64,000 nt of DNA. It comes from Jeongeupia chitinilytica (GTDB lineage Bacteria; Pseudomonadota; Gammaproteobacteria; Burkholderiales; Chitinibacteraceae). How positions within the stretch are numbered: the first letter of the stretch is position 1; each line of letters starts with the position of its first letter. The position numbers and the translations under genes were made by a program. This document shows, in pieces, positions 32,698 through 43,013 of the stretch. The notes beneath the pieces are model-generated. The model was not told where the DNA came from and searched no databases. It saw only the letters and a list, made by a program, of their open reading frames with translations. Location: positions 248,001 to 312,000 of the forward strand of contig NZ_BMYO01000002.1 of the NCBI RefSeq assembly GCF_014652315.1, written 5' to 3'.

Positions 32698-34176
32698 TCA
32701 GCCGAAAATCTTCATCGAGGTCCAGAAGAATGCGGCGGCGAGGCCCATCGACGCCGGCAGCGTGAAGACCCAGGCCAGCAGGATGTTGCGGATGGTGCTC
32801 ATCTGCAGGCCGCTCTTGTTGGCGACCATGGTGCCGGCGACACCGGACGAGAGCACGTGGGTGGTCGATACCGGCAGGCCGAAGATGTTGGCGATGCCGA
32901 TCGAGCTGGCGGCGACGATCTGTGCGCTCATCCCCTGCGCGTAGGTCATGCCCTGTTTGCCGATCTTCTCGCCGACGGTGAGCACGACGCGCTTCCAGCC
33001 GACCATGGTGCCGAGGCCGAGTGCCAGTGCGATCGCAACGATCACCCATTGCGGCGAGTATTCGGTCGTCGCGGTCAGGTCGGCGCGCAGCTTGTTCAGA
33101 TCGGCGACTTCGCGCGGCTTGATCTCCGGCAGCTTGGCGACCTTGCGCGCGGTGTCGTCCAGACACAGGATCAGCCGGCGGATGTGCGGCCGCTCTGCCG
33201 GTGCGATCTCGCTGTAGTCCTTGATGCCTTCCAGGCGGCTGACCAGTGTCTGGACCGCCGGCGCGGTCTGGTGGTAGTCGCAATGGAACTGCTTGGGCAT
33301 GTCGTCGCCGTTGCTCTCGGCCGGCTTGAGCAGCATGTACTTGCCGAGCTTGTCATCGTGCTGCTGATAGAACTGCATCATGTGGATCGCCGCATCGCGG
33401 GTGCGGTCGATCTGGTAGGTGGTGCTGTCGAGGTCGAGCACGAACTTGGCCGGCACGATGCCGATCAGCACCAGCATGATCAGGCCGATGCCCTTCTGGC
33501 CGTCGTTCGAGCCGTGGGCGAAGCTGACGCCCATCGCCGAGGCGATCAGGACCACGCGGTTCCAGAACGGCGGGTGTTTCTTGTTGTCGATGGCGCGACG
33601 CCCTTCGGGGGTCTTGTGCATCTTGCCGTCGGCCCAGAGGCGCTTGAGCCCCAGCAACAGCAGGAAGGCCAGCAGGAAGCCCACCGTCGGCGAGACCAGC
33701 AGCGACAGCGCGATGTCGATGGCCTTGCCCCAGTTGATCGCGGTGCCCAGATCGCCGCCGGTGATGAAGGCATTGGCCAGGCCGACGCCGAGGATGGAAC
33801 CGATCAGCGTGTGCGAGCTCGACGCCGGCAGGCCGAAATACCAGGTGCCGAGGTTCCACATGATCGCGGCGGCCAGCAGCGAAAACACCATCGACAAGCC
33901 CTGGACGCTGCTGACGTTGATCAGCAGGTCGACCGGCAGCAGGTGGACGATCGCGTAGGCCACGCTGAGCCCGCCGAGCATGACGCCGAGGAAGTTGAAG
34001 ATGCCCGAGGCGACGACCGCGAGGTGCGCCGGCATGGCCTTGGTGTAGATCACCGTGGCAACGGCATTGGCGGTGTCGTGAAAGCCGTTGATGAATTCGA
34101 AGGTAAGGACGAACAACACGGCAAGCGCCAGGCTCACACCGACGGTGAGGCTGAGGCCGCTGAACATTTCGATCAT
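32698..34176 (-). CDS. pit: PitA-type inorganic phosphate transporter
   Basis: The 492-residue inner-membrane protein imports phosphate (with divalent metals) using the proton gradient. Two repeated signature blocks are visible: NGFHDTANAVATVIYTKAM near residue 30 and SFAHGSNDGQKGIGL near residue 220, with GLPASSSHTLIG and GLPVSTTHVLSSGV as the paired second motif. A long hydrophilic loop (about 255-385) splits the membrane halves, as in PitA. ATG 34176 precedes the first helix. Confidence 0.93.
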   Translation of the reverse strand: MIEMFSGLSLTVGVSLALAVLFVLTFEFINGFHDTANAVATVIYTKAMPAHLAVVASGIFNFLGVMLGGLSVAYAIVHLLPVDLLINVSSVQGLSMVFSLLAAAIMWNLGTWYFGLPASSSHTLIGSILGVGLANAFITGGDLGTAINWGKAIDIALSLLVSPTVGFLLAFLLLLGLKRLWADGKMHKTPEGRRAIDNKKHPPFWNRVVLIASAMGVSFAHGSNDGQKGIGLIMLVLIGIVPAKFVLDLDSTTYQIDRTRDAAIHMMQFYQQHDDKLGKYMLLKPAESNGDDMPKQFHCDYHQTAPAVQTLVSRLEGIKDYSEIAPAERPHIRRLILCLDDTARKVAKLPEIKPREVADLNKLRADLTATTEYSPQWVIVAIALALGLGTMVGWKRVVLTVGEKIGKQGMTYAQGMSAQIVAASSIGIANIFGLPVSTTHVLSSGVAGTMVANKSGLQMSTIRNILLAWVFTLPASMGLAAAFFWTSMKIFG

Positions 34177-34312
34177 GGGAGGGATGGGGAGGTGCGGAAA
34201 TTGTCGCGGATTATCGCAGAAAGCCGGCAGCACCGCTTGATCAAACACACGGCCGGATGGTGGCGCCAGACCGGCAGGCGGTGGTAATGCTGCAGGCGCC
34301 ACCGGGCACGAT

Positions 34313-35764
<1,452 letters not shown>

Positions 35765-35860
35765 GGCTTTCGCGCGACTGCGCGAATCCTGAGTAAATTG
35801 ATCGGGTACTAGTTTACGTGGCCCGCATCGGATTGACGAGACGATTGACGGGATCGAAGC

Positions 35861-36358
35861 ATGAGTGACAAAGCCCCGGTGACTGCGGCGGTACGCGTCC
35901 TGCGCCAGCACAAGGTGACGTACACCGAACACCTGTACGAGTACGAGGAAAAAGGCGGCACCACGGTGTCGGCACGCGAACTTGGCGTTCCCGAGCACGC
36001 GGTGATCAAGACGCTGGTGATGGAAGACGAAGCGAAGCAGCCGCTGGTGGTGCTGATGCACGGCGACTGCGAGGTCTCGACCAAGAATCTGGCCCGGTTG
36101 CTGCACAAGAAGGGCATCCATCCGTGTACGCCGGAGATCGCCAACAAGCATTCGGGTTATATGGTCGGCGGCACCTCGCCGTTCGGTACCCGCAAGAGCA
36201 TGCCGGTCTATATGGAACGCAGCATTGCCGATCTCGACAAGATCTACCTGAACGGCGGCAAGCGCGGTTTCCTGGTCGGCCTGGCGCCGGCCGACGCGGT
36301 CGCCATCCTCAAGCCGACGCTGGTCGACGTCGCACTGGCGCACGGCGAGCACGGCTGA
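35861..36358 (+). CDS. ybaK: Cys-tRNA(Pro)/Cys-tRNA(Cys) deacylase YbaK
   Basis: The 165-residue protein clears cysteine wrongly attached to tRNA-Pro. It has the YbaK fold motifs: KVTYTEHLYEYEEKGGT, VIKTLVMEDEAKQPLVVL with the catalytic Lys, and SGYMVGGTSPFGTRKSMPVY. The length is standard. It lies 37 bases upstream of the adenosyltransferase gene and may be cotranscribed with it. Confidence 0.92.
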   Translation: MSDKAPVTAAVRVLRQHKVTYTEHLYEYEEKGGTTVSARELGVPEHAVIKTLVMEDEAKQPLVVLMHGDCEVSTKNLARLLHKKGIHPCTPEIANKHSGYMVGGTSPFGTRKSMPVYMERSIADLDKIYLNGGKRGFLVGLAPADAVAILKPTLVDVALAHGEHG

Positions 36359-36395
36359 ACACCCAATCACGAAAACAGGAAAACGGAGAACTACG

Positions 36396-36947
36396 ATGAG
36401 CGACCGATTGACGCAGATCACCACCCGCGGTGGCGATGACGGCAGTACCGGCCTGGGCGACGGCTCGCGGGTCGGCAAGGACAGTGTCCGCATCCATGCG
36501 CTGGGCGAAGTCGACGAACTCAACTCCAGTATCGGTGTTGCGCTGGCCGAACCGTTGCCGCCGGCGCTGCGCGATGCGCTGGTTCTGGTGCAGAACGACC
36601 TGTTCGATCTGGGCGGCGAGCTGTGCATTCCGGGCCGTGAGGCGCTGACCGAGGCGCATCTGGCGCGACTCGAGGCGAGCGTCGAGGCCTTCAACGGCGA
36701 GCTCGAGCCGCTGCGCGAATTCATCCTGCCCGGCGGTGCGCGGGCTGCGGCGGCACTGCACGTTGCGCGCTGCGTCTGCCGGCGTGCCGAGCGGGCCGTC
36801 GTTGCACTCGACAAGGCCGAAGTGCTCCCGGCGACCAGCATCAAATACCTGAACCGGCTTTCCGATCTGCTGTTCATCGGTTCGCGGCTAGCCAACCGCT
36901 TTGCCGGCCAGCCCGATGTGCTCTGGCAACCGGGTCTCAACGCCTGA
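36396..36947 (+). CDS. Cob(I)alamin adenosyltransferase, PduO type
   Basis: The 183-residue enzyme attaches adenosine to reduced cobalamin. It begins with the ATP-binding pattern TRGGDDGSTGLGDGSRV, then RIHALGEVDELNSSIG, and near the C-terminus shows the conserved RCVCRRAERAVVAL and YLNRLSDLLFIGSR. Such enzymes form trimers in the cytoplasm. ATG 36396 directly precedes the family start. Confidence 0.94.
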   Translation: MSDRLTQITTRGGDDGSTGLGDGSRVGKDSVRIHALGEVDELNSSIGVALAEPLPPALRDALVLVQNDLFDLGGELCIPGREALTEAHLARLEASVEAFNGELEPLREFILPGGARAAAALHVARCVCRRAERAVVALDKAEVLPATSIKYLNRLSDLLFIGSRLANRFAGQPDVLWQPGLNA

Positions 36948-36965
36948 CAGCAGGCGGGCCGAGAG

Positions 36966-37802
36966 TCAACCCCGCGGCAACAGGCCTGCCAGCCGCTCGG
37001 CCTCGCCCGGCGGGCGCGTTGGTATGGCCGCAAAGTAGCGGCTCGGTTCCACGCCGAGCGTGCGGTGGAACATGGCGCTGAACGCGCTCTGGCTGGCGTA
37101 ACCGAGCCGTTCGGCAATCCGCTTCAGCGGTTCGCCCTGCGCCAGCAGCTCCAGTGCGCGGATCAGCCGGGCCTGCTGGCGCCATTCGCGGAATGACAGT
37201 CCGGTTTCGCCGCGAAAGCGCCGCGCCAGCGTGCGGCTGCTGGCGCCGGCGAGGTCGGCAAGGTGTTCGAGCGTCTCGTCGCTGTCGAGGCGGGCGAGCA
37301 CGTAGTCGCACAGCCGCACCAGTCTTGCGTCGTGCGGCATCGGCAAATGCAGCGGTGCAGTCGGCAGTTCGCGCAGCTCCGCGATGCTCAGTGCCGCAAT
37401 CAGGTGGCCGCGACTGCCTTCGTCCAGTCGGATCGGCAGTGCGGTCAGTGCCAGAATCAGTTCGCGCAACAGGGGGCTGACTTCGAGCACCGTGCAGTGC
37501 CCGGGCAGGCCCGTCGTGGCGGCCGGTTCGACATAGATGGTCCGCATCTCGGCGTCGCTGGCGATCATCACCCGGTGCGGCGTCTGCGGCGGTACCCACA
37601 GTGCCCGTTGTGGCGGCAGCACCCAGTTGCCCTCGACGGTTTCGACACGCATCACCCCGCTGCAGGCATAGACGAGTTGCGCCCGACGATGCCGGTGCAC
37701 GCCGGAGTCGTGGCCCTGGGCGTAGTTGCGGCTCATGGCGACCACGGCTTGCGGCAGCCCGTCGTAGCGGTCCGGGTCGAGATCCGAAAATGTCTGGTTC
37801 AC
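36966..37802 (-). CDS. AraC-family transcriptional regulator
   Basis: The 278-residue regulator has an N-terminal cupin-like sensor part (HRHRRAQLVYACSGVMRV, RALWVPPQTPHRV) and a C-terminal double helix-turn-helix (TLEHLADLAGASSRTLARRF and IAERLGYASQSAFSAMFHR). An ATG at 37880 would leave only 22 bases before the divergent transporter gene, so GTG 37802 (VNQTFSDLDPD) is preferred. It probably controls the divergent MFS gene. Confidence 0.85.
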   Translation of the reverse strand: MNQTFSDLDPDRYDGLPQAVVAMSRNYAQGHDSGVHRHRRAQLVYACSGVMRVETVEGNWVLPPQRALWVPPQTPHRVMIASDAEMRTIYVEPAATTGLPGHCTVLEVSPLLRELILALTALPIRLDEGSRGHLIAALSIAELRELPTAPLHLPMPHDARLVRLCDYVLARLDSDETLEHLADLAGASSRTLARRFRGETGLSFREWRQQARLIRALELLAQGEPLKRIAERLGYASQSAFSAMFHRTLGVEPSRYFAAIPTRPPGEAERLAGLLPRG

Positions 37803-37902
37803 GATAAATGATGGCAGATGCGTGTTTGCTGGACAGCATAGACTCGGGCGATGTCCGCGGTAAACCGCGACGCGTCTCATTCCCCATTACCGGAGTTGTC
37901 GC

Positions 37903-39111
37903 ATGCAACCCAAGTCACTCGCCCTGCCGGCCCAGGGGGCGCAGAACACCGCCTTCATGGTGCTGGCCGCGATCAGCGTCTCGCACCTGCTCAACGACAT
38001 GATCCAGTCGCTGATCCTGGCGATCTACCCGATGCTCAAGGACACTTATGCACTGAGCTTCGCACAGATCGGCCTGATCACGCTGGTCTATCAGTTGACG
38101 GCGTCGATCCTGCAGCCGCTGATCGGCCTGTATACCGATCACCGTCCGAAGCCGTATTCACTGTCGGTGGGCATGGGTTTCACGCTCTGCGGCCTGCTGC
38201 TGATGTCGCAGGCGGCACAGTTCCACTGGTTGCTGCTGGCCGCCGCGCTGGTGGGTATCGGTTCTTCGGTCTTCCATCCGGAGTCGTCGCGGGTGGCGCG
38301 GATGGCCTCGGGGGGGCGTCATGGTCTGGCGCAATCGCTGTTCCAGGTCGGCGGCAATCTGGGGTCCTCGCTCGGGCCCTTGCTGGCCGCGCTGGTCATC
38401 CTGCCGCGCGGGCAGGGCAGCATCGCGTGGTTCTCGATCGCCGCCATGCTGGCCATGGCCATCCTTTACCGCGTCGGTGTCTGGTACGGCGCACAGCGGA
38501 TGGCGGCTGCAGCGCGCAAGGTCCATGCGATCCGCTCGCCGCTGCCGCGTGCCACCGTGCTGCGGGCCATGGGCATTCTGGCCTTGCTGGTGTTTTCGAA
38601 GTACTTCTATCTGGCCAGCCTGAACAGCTATTACACCTTTTACCTGATCGACCGTTTCGGCATCGGCATCCGCGATGCCCAGCTCTATCTGTTCCTGTTC
38701 CTGTTTGCCGTTGCAGCAGGGACGGTACTCGGCGGGCCGGTCGGTGACCGGATCGGCCGCAAGCGGGTGATCGGGATTTCGATGCTGGGGGTCGTGCCGT
38801 TCGCACTGATGCTGCCGTATGCCAGCCTGTTCTGGACAGCCGTCCTGACGGTGGTGATCGGCCTGATCCTGGCATCGGCGTTTTCAGCCATCCTCGTTTA
38901 CGCAACCGAACTGGTGCCGGGCAAGGTCGGCATGGTCGCCGGGCTGTTCTTCGGCTTCGCGTTCGGCATGGGCGGGATCGGCGCGGCGGCGCTGGGCAGG
39001 CTCGCGGATCACGCCGGCATCGGCTACGTTTACCAAGTGTGCTCGTTCCTGCCGCTGCTTGGCTTGCTGACGCTGCTGCTGCCGGAGACGAAGGCCGGAA
39101 AACACGACTGA
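37903..39111 (+). CDS. MFS transporter, Fsr-like (fosmidomycin resistance type)
   Basis: The 402-residue inner-membrane protein has twelve predicted helices. SHLLNDMIQSLILAIYPMLK at the N-terminus, GLYTDHRPKPYSL after helix 2 and GSSVFHPESSRVARMASGG are marks of the Fsr branch of drug-efflux MFS proteins. GDRIGRKRVIG is the second-half loop. The divergent AraC gene suggests inducible expression; the natural substrate is unknown. Confidence 0.85.
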   Translation: MQPKSLALPAQGAQNTAFMVLAAISVSHLLNDMIQSLILAIYPMLKDTYALSFAQIGLITLVYQLTASILQPLIGLYTDHRPKPYSLSVGMGFTLCGLLLMSQAAQFHWLLLAAALVGIGSSVFHPESSRVARMASGGRHGLAQSLFQVGGNLGSSLGPLLAALVILPRGQGSIAWFSIAAMLAMAILYRVGVWYGAQRMAAAARKVHAIRSPLPRATVLRAMGILALLVFSKYFYLASLNSYYTFYLIDRFGIGIRDAQLYLFLFLFAVAAGTVLGGPVGDRIGRKRVIGISMLGVVPFALMLPYASLFWTAVLTVVIGLILASAFSAILVYATELVPGKVGMVAGLFFGFAFGMGGIGAAALGRLADHAGIGYVYQVCSFLPLLGLLTLLLPETKAGKHD

Positions 39112-39124
39112 ACTGCGTGTAAGA

Positions 39125-39146
39125 AGGGCGCCGGTGGCGCCCTTGG
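39125..39146. terminator. Hairpin after the MFS gene
   Basis: AAGGGCGCC and GGCGCCCTT form a strong nearly symmetric stem a few bases after the stop codon. No T-tract follows on the plus strand, so it may only stabilise the transcript end. Confidence 0.4.
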
Positions 39147-39180
39147 CGGCTGCGCGAGAGGGCGACGGATGCGGGGCTGA

Positions 39181-39216
39181 AAAAACAAAAACCCCGATCG
39201 GATCGATCGGGGTTTT
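39181..39216 (-). terminator. Terminator of the tRNA-Leu pair (bidirectional)
   Basis: CCCCGATCG and CGATCGGGG (39192-39200 with 39204-39212) form the stem. The minus-strand tail is T-rich, and the plus-strand side has four T residues, so it can also end the MFS transcript. Confidence 0.88.
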
Positions 39217-39225
39217 CATCGTAAT

Positions 39226-39312
39226 TGGTGCCCAAGAGAAGACTCGAACTTCCACGGTGTTGCCACCGCTAGGACCTGAACCTAGTGCGTCTACCAATTC
39301 CGCCACCTGGGC
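39226..39312 (-). tRNA. tRNA-Leu (anticodon CAG), copy 2
   Basis: The 87-nt sequence folds as a type II tRNA with a long variable arm. The acceptor stem starts GCCCAGG, the D-arm shows GGTAGACGC, the anticodon loop is TTCAGGT (anticodon CAG), the T-arm contains GTTCGAGTC and CCA is encoded. The sixth acceptor pair is G-U, unlike the neighbouring copy. Confidence 0.95.
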
Positions 39313-39351
39313 AATTTCTCGATTCTACAGCATGCAGTTGAACGTCAGTAG

Positions 39352-39438
39352 TGGTGCCCAGGAGAAGACTCGAACTTCCACGGTGTTGCCACCGCTAGGA
39401 CCTGAACCTAGTGCGTCTACCAATTCCGCCACCTGGGC
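39352..39438 (-). tRNA. tRNA-Leu (anticodon CAG), copy 1
   Basis: Same 87-nt tRNA as its neighbour, differing by one acceptor base that restores a G-C pair. Forty bases separate the two; they are probably cotranscribed on the minus strand. CCA is encoded. Confidence 0.95.
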
Positions 39439-39501
39439 ACTGCTCTTGCGCTAAACTACTTGCTGCTTGAGAGGTCGCCAATATAAGGATGCGTCGAAGC
39501 G

Positions 39502-42477
39502 ATGTCAAGAATTAAAGCTGAAAAAACCGAAAAAATTTCCAAACCCGCGTCGCGCCCCGCGCGCAAAAGCAAACCCGGTGGTCTGCGGGCCCAGGATCCC
39601 TACCTCGCCCGCGAACGCGAGCGCTACGAATCCCCGCTTCCCAGCCGCGAATTCATCCTTCAGCTGCTGGCCGATGCCGGTGCGCCGCTCGATGCGGACG
39701 AACTGGCCCGCATGCTCGATATCACCGAAGAAGAACAGATTGCCTTCCAGCGCCGCATCGCCGCCATGGCGCGCGAAGCCGAGCTGATGATCAACCGCAA
39801 GGGGGCGCTGGTGCTGCCGCAGAAGGTGGCACTGATTCCCGGCCGCGTTCAGGGTCACCCGGACGGTTTCGGCTTCCTGGTGCCGGACGACGGCAGCGGC
39901 GACCTCTACCTTGGCCCGAGGGAAATGGCCAAGGTGTTGCACAACGATCGCGTGCTTGGCCAGCAGATCGGTGTCGACCGGCGCGGCCGGCGCGAGGGCA
40001 AGATCGTCGAGGTGCTCGAACGCGTCAATACCTCGCTGGTCGGCCGGCTGCGTACCGAACGCGGCGTCAACATCGTCACCGCCGAAGACAAGCGCATCAG
40101 CCAGGAAATCCTGATTCCGCCGGGCGACGTCAATGGCGCCGAGCCGGGGCAGGTCGTCGTGGTCGAGATCGTCCAGCAGCCCGAGCGCCACGTGCAGCCA
40201 CTGGGCCGGATCGGCGAAATCCTCGGCCGCTACGACGATCCGGGCATGGAAATCGAGATCGCGCTGCGCAAGCACAATCTGCCGCATGTATTCAGCGAAG
40301 CCGCCGAAGCGCAGGCCGCCGCAACACCGCAGAAAGTCCGCAAAAAAGACTGGCAGCCGATCAAGGGCGTGGCACGCGAGGACATCCGCGACCTGCCGCT
40401 GGTGACCATCGACGGCGAAACCGCCAAGGACTTCGACGACGCGGTGTTCGCGGAGAAGAAAGGCAAGGGCTGGCGCCTCGTCGTCGCGATCGCCGACGTC
40501 AGCCACTACGTGACGCCGGACGATGCGCTCGACCTGACGTCGATCGAACGCGGCAATTCGGTGTATTTCCCGCGCCGGGTGATCCCGATGCTGCCCGAGG
40601 CACTGTCGAACGGCATCTGCTCGCTGAATCCGGATGTCGAACGGTTGACGATGGTCTGCGACATGCAGGTCAGTGCCAAGGGGCTGATCAAGAAGTACCG
40701 CTTCTATCCGGCGGTGATGCATTCGAAGGCCCGGCTGACATACAACAAGGTCTGGGAAATGCTCTCGCAGCCCGAGGGTGCGCTGGCGCAGGACAACAGG
40801 AAGCTGCTGCCGCACCTGCAGACGCTGTACGCGCTGTTCCAGGCCTTCTCGAACGCGCGCAAGCAACGCGGCGCGATCGATTTCGAAACCACCGAAACCG
40901 AGATCCGCTTCGACGACAAGGGCAAGATCCGCGAGATCGTGCCGGTCGTGCGCAACGACGCGCACAAGCTGATCGAGGAGTGCATGCTCGCGGCCAACGT
41001 CTGCGCGGCCGACTTCCTGATCGAAGCCAAACACCCGACGCTGTTCCGCGTCCATGAAGGCCCGACGCCGGAAAAGCTCGAATACCTGCGCGAGTATCTG
41101 AAGACCTGCGGGCTGTTTCTCGAAGGCGGTGACGAGCCGGGAGCATCCGATTACGCCGAGGTGCTGGCGAAGATCAAGGACCGGCCCGATGCCGGCCTGC
41201 TCCAGACGCTGCTGCTGCGCAGCCTGCGCCAGGCTGTCTACAGCCCGGACAACAAGGGCCACTTCGGCCTCGGCTATGACGCCTACGCCCACTTCACCTC
41301 GCCGATCCGTCGTTACCCGGACCTGCTGGTCCACCGCGCGATCAAGGCCGTGCTGGCCGGCAAGAAGTACAAACCGGCCAGAAAATGGGAAGACCTCGGC
41401 CTGCAGTGCTCGATGACCGAACGCCGCGCCGACGAGGCCAGCCGCGACGTGCTGAACTTCCTCAAGTGCTACTTCATGCGCGACAAGGTCGGCGAGACCT
41501 TCGAGGGCACGATTTCGGCGGTTACCGGTTTCGGCCTGTTCGTGATGCTCGACGGACTGTATGTCGAAGGCCTGCTGCACATTTCCGAGCTCGGCAAGGA
41601 CTACTTCAACTTCGACGAGCGTCGCCACGAGTTGAAGGGCGAACGTAGTGGGGCGCTCTATCGTCTGACCGACCGGATCAGGGTCAAGGTGGCGCGCGTC
41701 AATCTCGAAACCAGCAAGGTCGATTTCGTGTTGGCCGACGAGGTTGTTGCACCGCTTGCGGCGCCTGCCGAGCACAAGGACGGGACGGCGTCGCGCCAGC
41801 AGCATGAGGGCCGACGCAACACGTCGCGCAAGCGTCGCGGCAAACGTCAGGCCAGCGCTGCCGCGCCAGCCCAACCGGCTGCAGCGCAGCCGGCCGTCGC
41901 CGTCGTACCGACACCCAAGCCGTCACCCAAGCCGACATCGCGTAGCCGGGCCAAGGTACGCTCGGTGACGCCAACGCCAACGCCAACGCCGGCCCCGGCC
42001 CCGGCCCCGGCCCCGGCGGCCACGCGGGCCAGCCGTCGCAAGCCGGCTGCGGGACCAGTACCGAGCCAGCCTGTCGCGACCAAGCCCGGTGAAGCGGAGG
42101 TGGCTCAACCCGCTGCAGCGACGAAGTCTGCGGCGCCACGCCGCTCGCGCGCTGGCGCGGCCAAACCGCCAGCGACCGCCAGCGCACCGGCAGCCAAGCC
42201 GGCCACAACGCAGCGTCCTGCGGCACCGGCACCGGCACCGGCACCGGCACCGGCACCGGCACCGGCACCGGCACCGGCACCGGCACCGGCACCGGCATCT
42301 GCATCTGCATCTGCATCGGCCGACGTACCCGCGGCGGCAGCAAACCGCCGTCGCAAGCCGGCTGTGGCTGCGCTGCTGGCACCGCCACCCGCCGTCAAGC
42401 CGGCCGCTGCCGCACCGGCGGTCGCTGCAGAGGTGCCGGCCGATGCCAAACCGGCTGCACGTCGCAGAAAGTCCTGA
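39502..42477 (+). CDS. rnr: Ribonuclease R with a long Ala/Pro-rich tail
   Basis: The 991-residue 3'-5' exoribonuclease degrades structured RNA. In order: an N-terminal helix-turn-helix-like region, cold-shock domains (GRVQGHPDGFGFLVPDDG), the RNB catalytic domain (DGETAKDFDDAV with the metal-binding Asp cluster; YAHFTSPIRRYPDLLVHRAI) and an S1 domain (GETFEGTISAVTGFGLFVMLDGLYVEGLLHI). After about residue 755 the tail is a basic, Ala/Pro/Lys-rich low-complexity region of some 235 residues, much longer than usual, built partly from hexanucleotide repeats. ATG 39502 matches the family N-terminus. Confidence 0.95.
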   Translation: MSRIKAEKTEKISKPASRPARKSKPGGLRAQDPYLARERERYESPLPSREFILQLLADAGAPLDADELARMLDITEEEQIAFQRRIAAMAREAELMINRKGALVLPQKVALIPGRVQGHPDGFGFLVPDDGSGDLYLGPREMAKVLHNDRVLGQQIGVDRRGRREGKIVEVLERVNTSLVGRLRTERGVNIVTAEDKRISQEILIPPGDVNGAEPGQVVVVEIVQQPERHVQPLGRIGEILGRYDDPGMEIEIALRKHNLPHVFSEAAEAQAAATPQKVRKKDWQPIKGVAREDIRDLPLVTIDGETAKDFDDAVFAEKKGKGWRLVVAIADVSHYVTPDDALDLTSIERGNSVYFPRRVIPMLPEALSNGICSLNPDVERLTMVCDMQVSAKGLIKKYRFYPAVMHSKARLTYNKVWEMLSQPEGALAQDNRKLLPHLQTLYALFQAFSNARKQRGAIDFETTETEIRFDDKGKIREIVPVVRNDAHKLIEECMLAANVCAADFLIEAKHPTLFRVHEGPTPEKLEYLREYLKTCGLFLEGGDEPGASDYAEVLAKIKDRPDAGLLQTLLLRSLRQAVYSPDNKGHFGLGYDAYAHFTSPIRRYPDLLVHRAIKAVLAGKKYKPARKWEDLGLQCSMTERRADEASRDVLNFLKCYFMRDKVGETFEGTISAVTGFGLFVMLDGLYVEGLLHISELGKDYFNFDERRHELKGERSGALYRLTDRIRVKVARVNLETSKVDFVLADEVVAPLAAPAEHKDGTASRQQHEGRRNTSRKRRGKRQASAAAPAQPAAAQPAVAVVPTPKPSPKPTSRSRAKVRSVTPTPTPTPAPAPAPAPAATRASRRKPAAGPVPSQPVATKPGEAEVAQPAAATKSAAPRRSRAGAAKPPATASAPAAKPATTQRPAAPAPAPAPAPAPAPAPAPAPAPAPASASASASADVPAAAANRRRKPAVAALLAPPPAVKPAAAAPAVAAEVPADAKPAARRRKS
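41968..42020 (+). repeat. Hexanucleotide repeats in rnr (ACGCCA, GGCCCC)
   Basis: Nearly four copies of ACGCCA run into four to five copies of GGCCCC, encoding Thr-Pro and Ala-Pro dipeptides. The period of six keeps the frame. Confidence 0.85.
42222..42318 (+). repeat. Hexanucleotide repeats in rnr (GGCACC about 12 copies, then GCATCT)
   Basis: About twelve uninterrupted GGCACC units encode Ala-Pro repeats and pass into three GCATCT and one GCATCG units encoding Ala-Ser. Copy number can change by slippage without shifting the frame. Confidence 0.92.
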
Positions 42478-42581
42478 GCGAGTCGTGTATCGTGGCGACC
42501 CCGCGCCAGCCGCCGGGTCGTCACGCATCGTGACCGATCATGCGCAGCACTGCGCATTCATTGAATGAAGAGGGAGTAATC

Positions 42582-42941
42582 ATGTTTATCGTCGACCGTT
42601 CGGCCGCGCTGATCCGCCCGAAGCAACCCTTTCTGGACTGGTTGCTCGGTTTGCCGGGGAACGACATCCCGCTGTCGCTGGAAGACGTCCGCGCCGATTG
42701 CACCGTCATCCTGATTCCGGAGGCCAACGAGCCCGAGGACGGCATCGCACATATCGACGAGATTGCCGAGCAGATTTTCGAAATGGAACTGTCGTCGTGG
42801 GTCGGTGACGAGGAACTCTGGCCGAAGAAGCGCAATCTGAAGCTGTTCTGGGAATGGTTCGACGTCGAAATCCATCTCGGCGTCATGGACAGCGTGTCGG
42901 AGGACATCCACAACACGCCGTCGGACCACAGTTATCACTAA
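42582..42941 (+). CDS. Conserved small protein of unknown function
   Basis: The 119-residue acidic protein starts FIVDRSAALIRPKQPFLDWL and has a conserved-looking FEMELSSWVGDEELWPKKRN and WEWFDVEIH. It resembles a family frequent in Neisseriales and related bacteria without known function. AGAGGGA at a good distance supports ATG 42582. No signal or membrane segment is present. Confidence 0.75.
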   Translation: MFIVDRSAALIRPKQPFLDWLLGLPGNDIPLSLEDVRADCTVILIPEANEPEDGIAHIDEIAEQIFEMELSSWVGDEELWPKKRNLKLFWEWFDVEIHLGVMDSVSEDIHNTPSDHSYH

Positions 42942-43013
42942 GCCGCCACCGGCATCGCGCCGGCGCCGGTTTACGCCGCGGCCTGCCGGTCGCGGTGCGC
43001 CAAAGGGGAATTC

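Noticed and set aside
37803..37880. Longer start of the AraC-family gene
   Set aside because: It would leave only 22 bases for the divergent promoter and the added residues do not look like the family.
39505..41874. Minus-strand open frame opposite rnr
   Set aside because: Antisense shadow of RNase R with compositionally biased translation.
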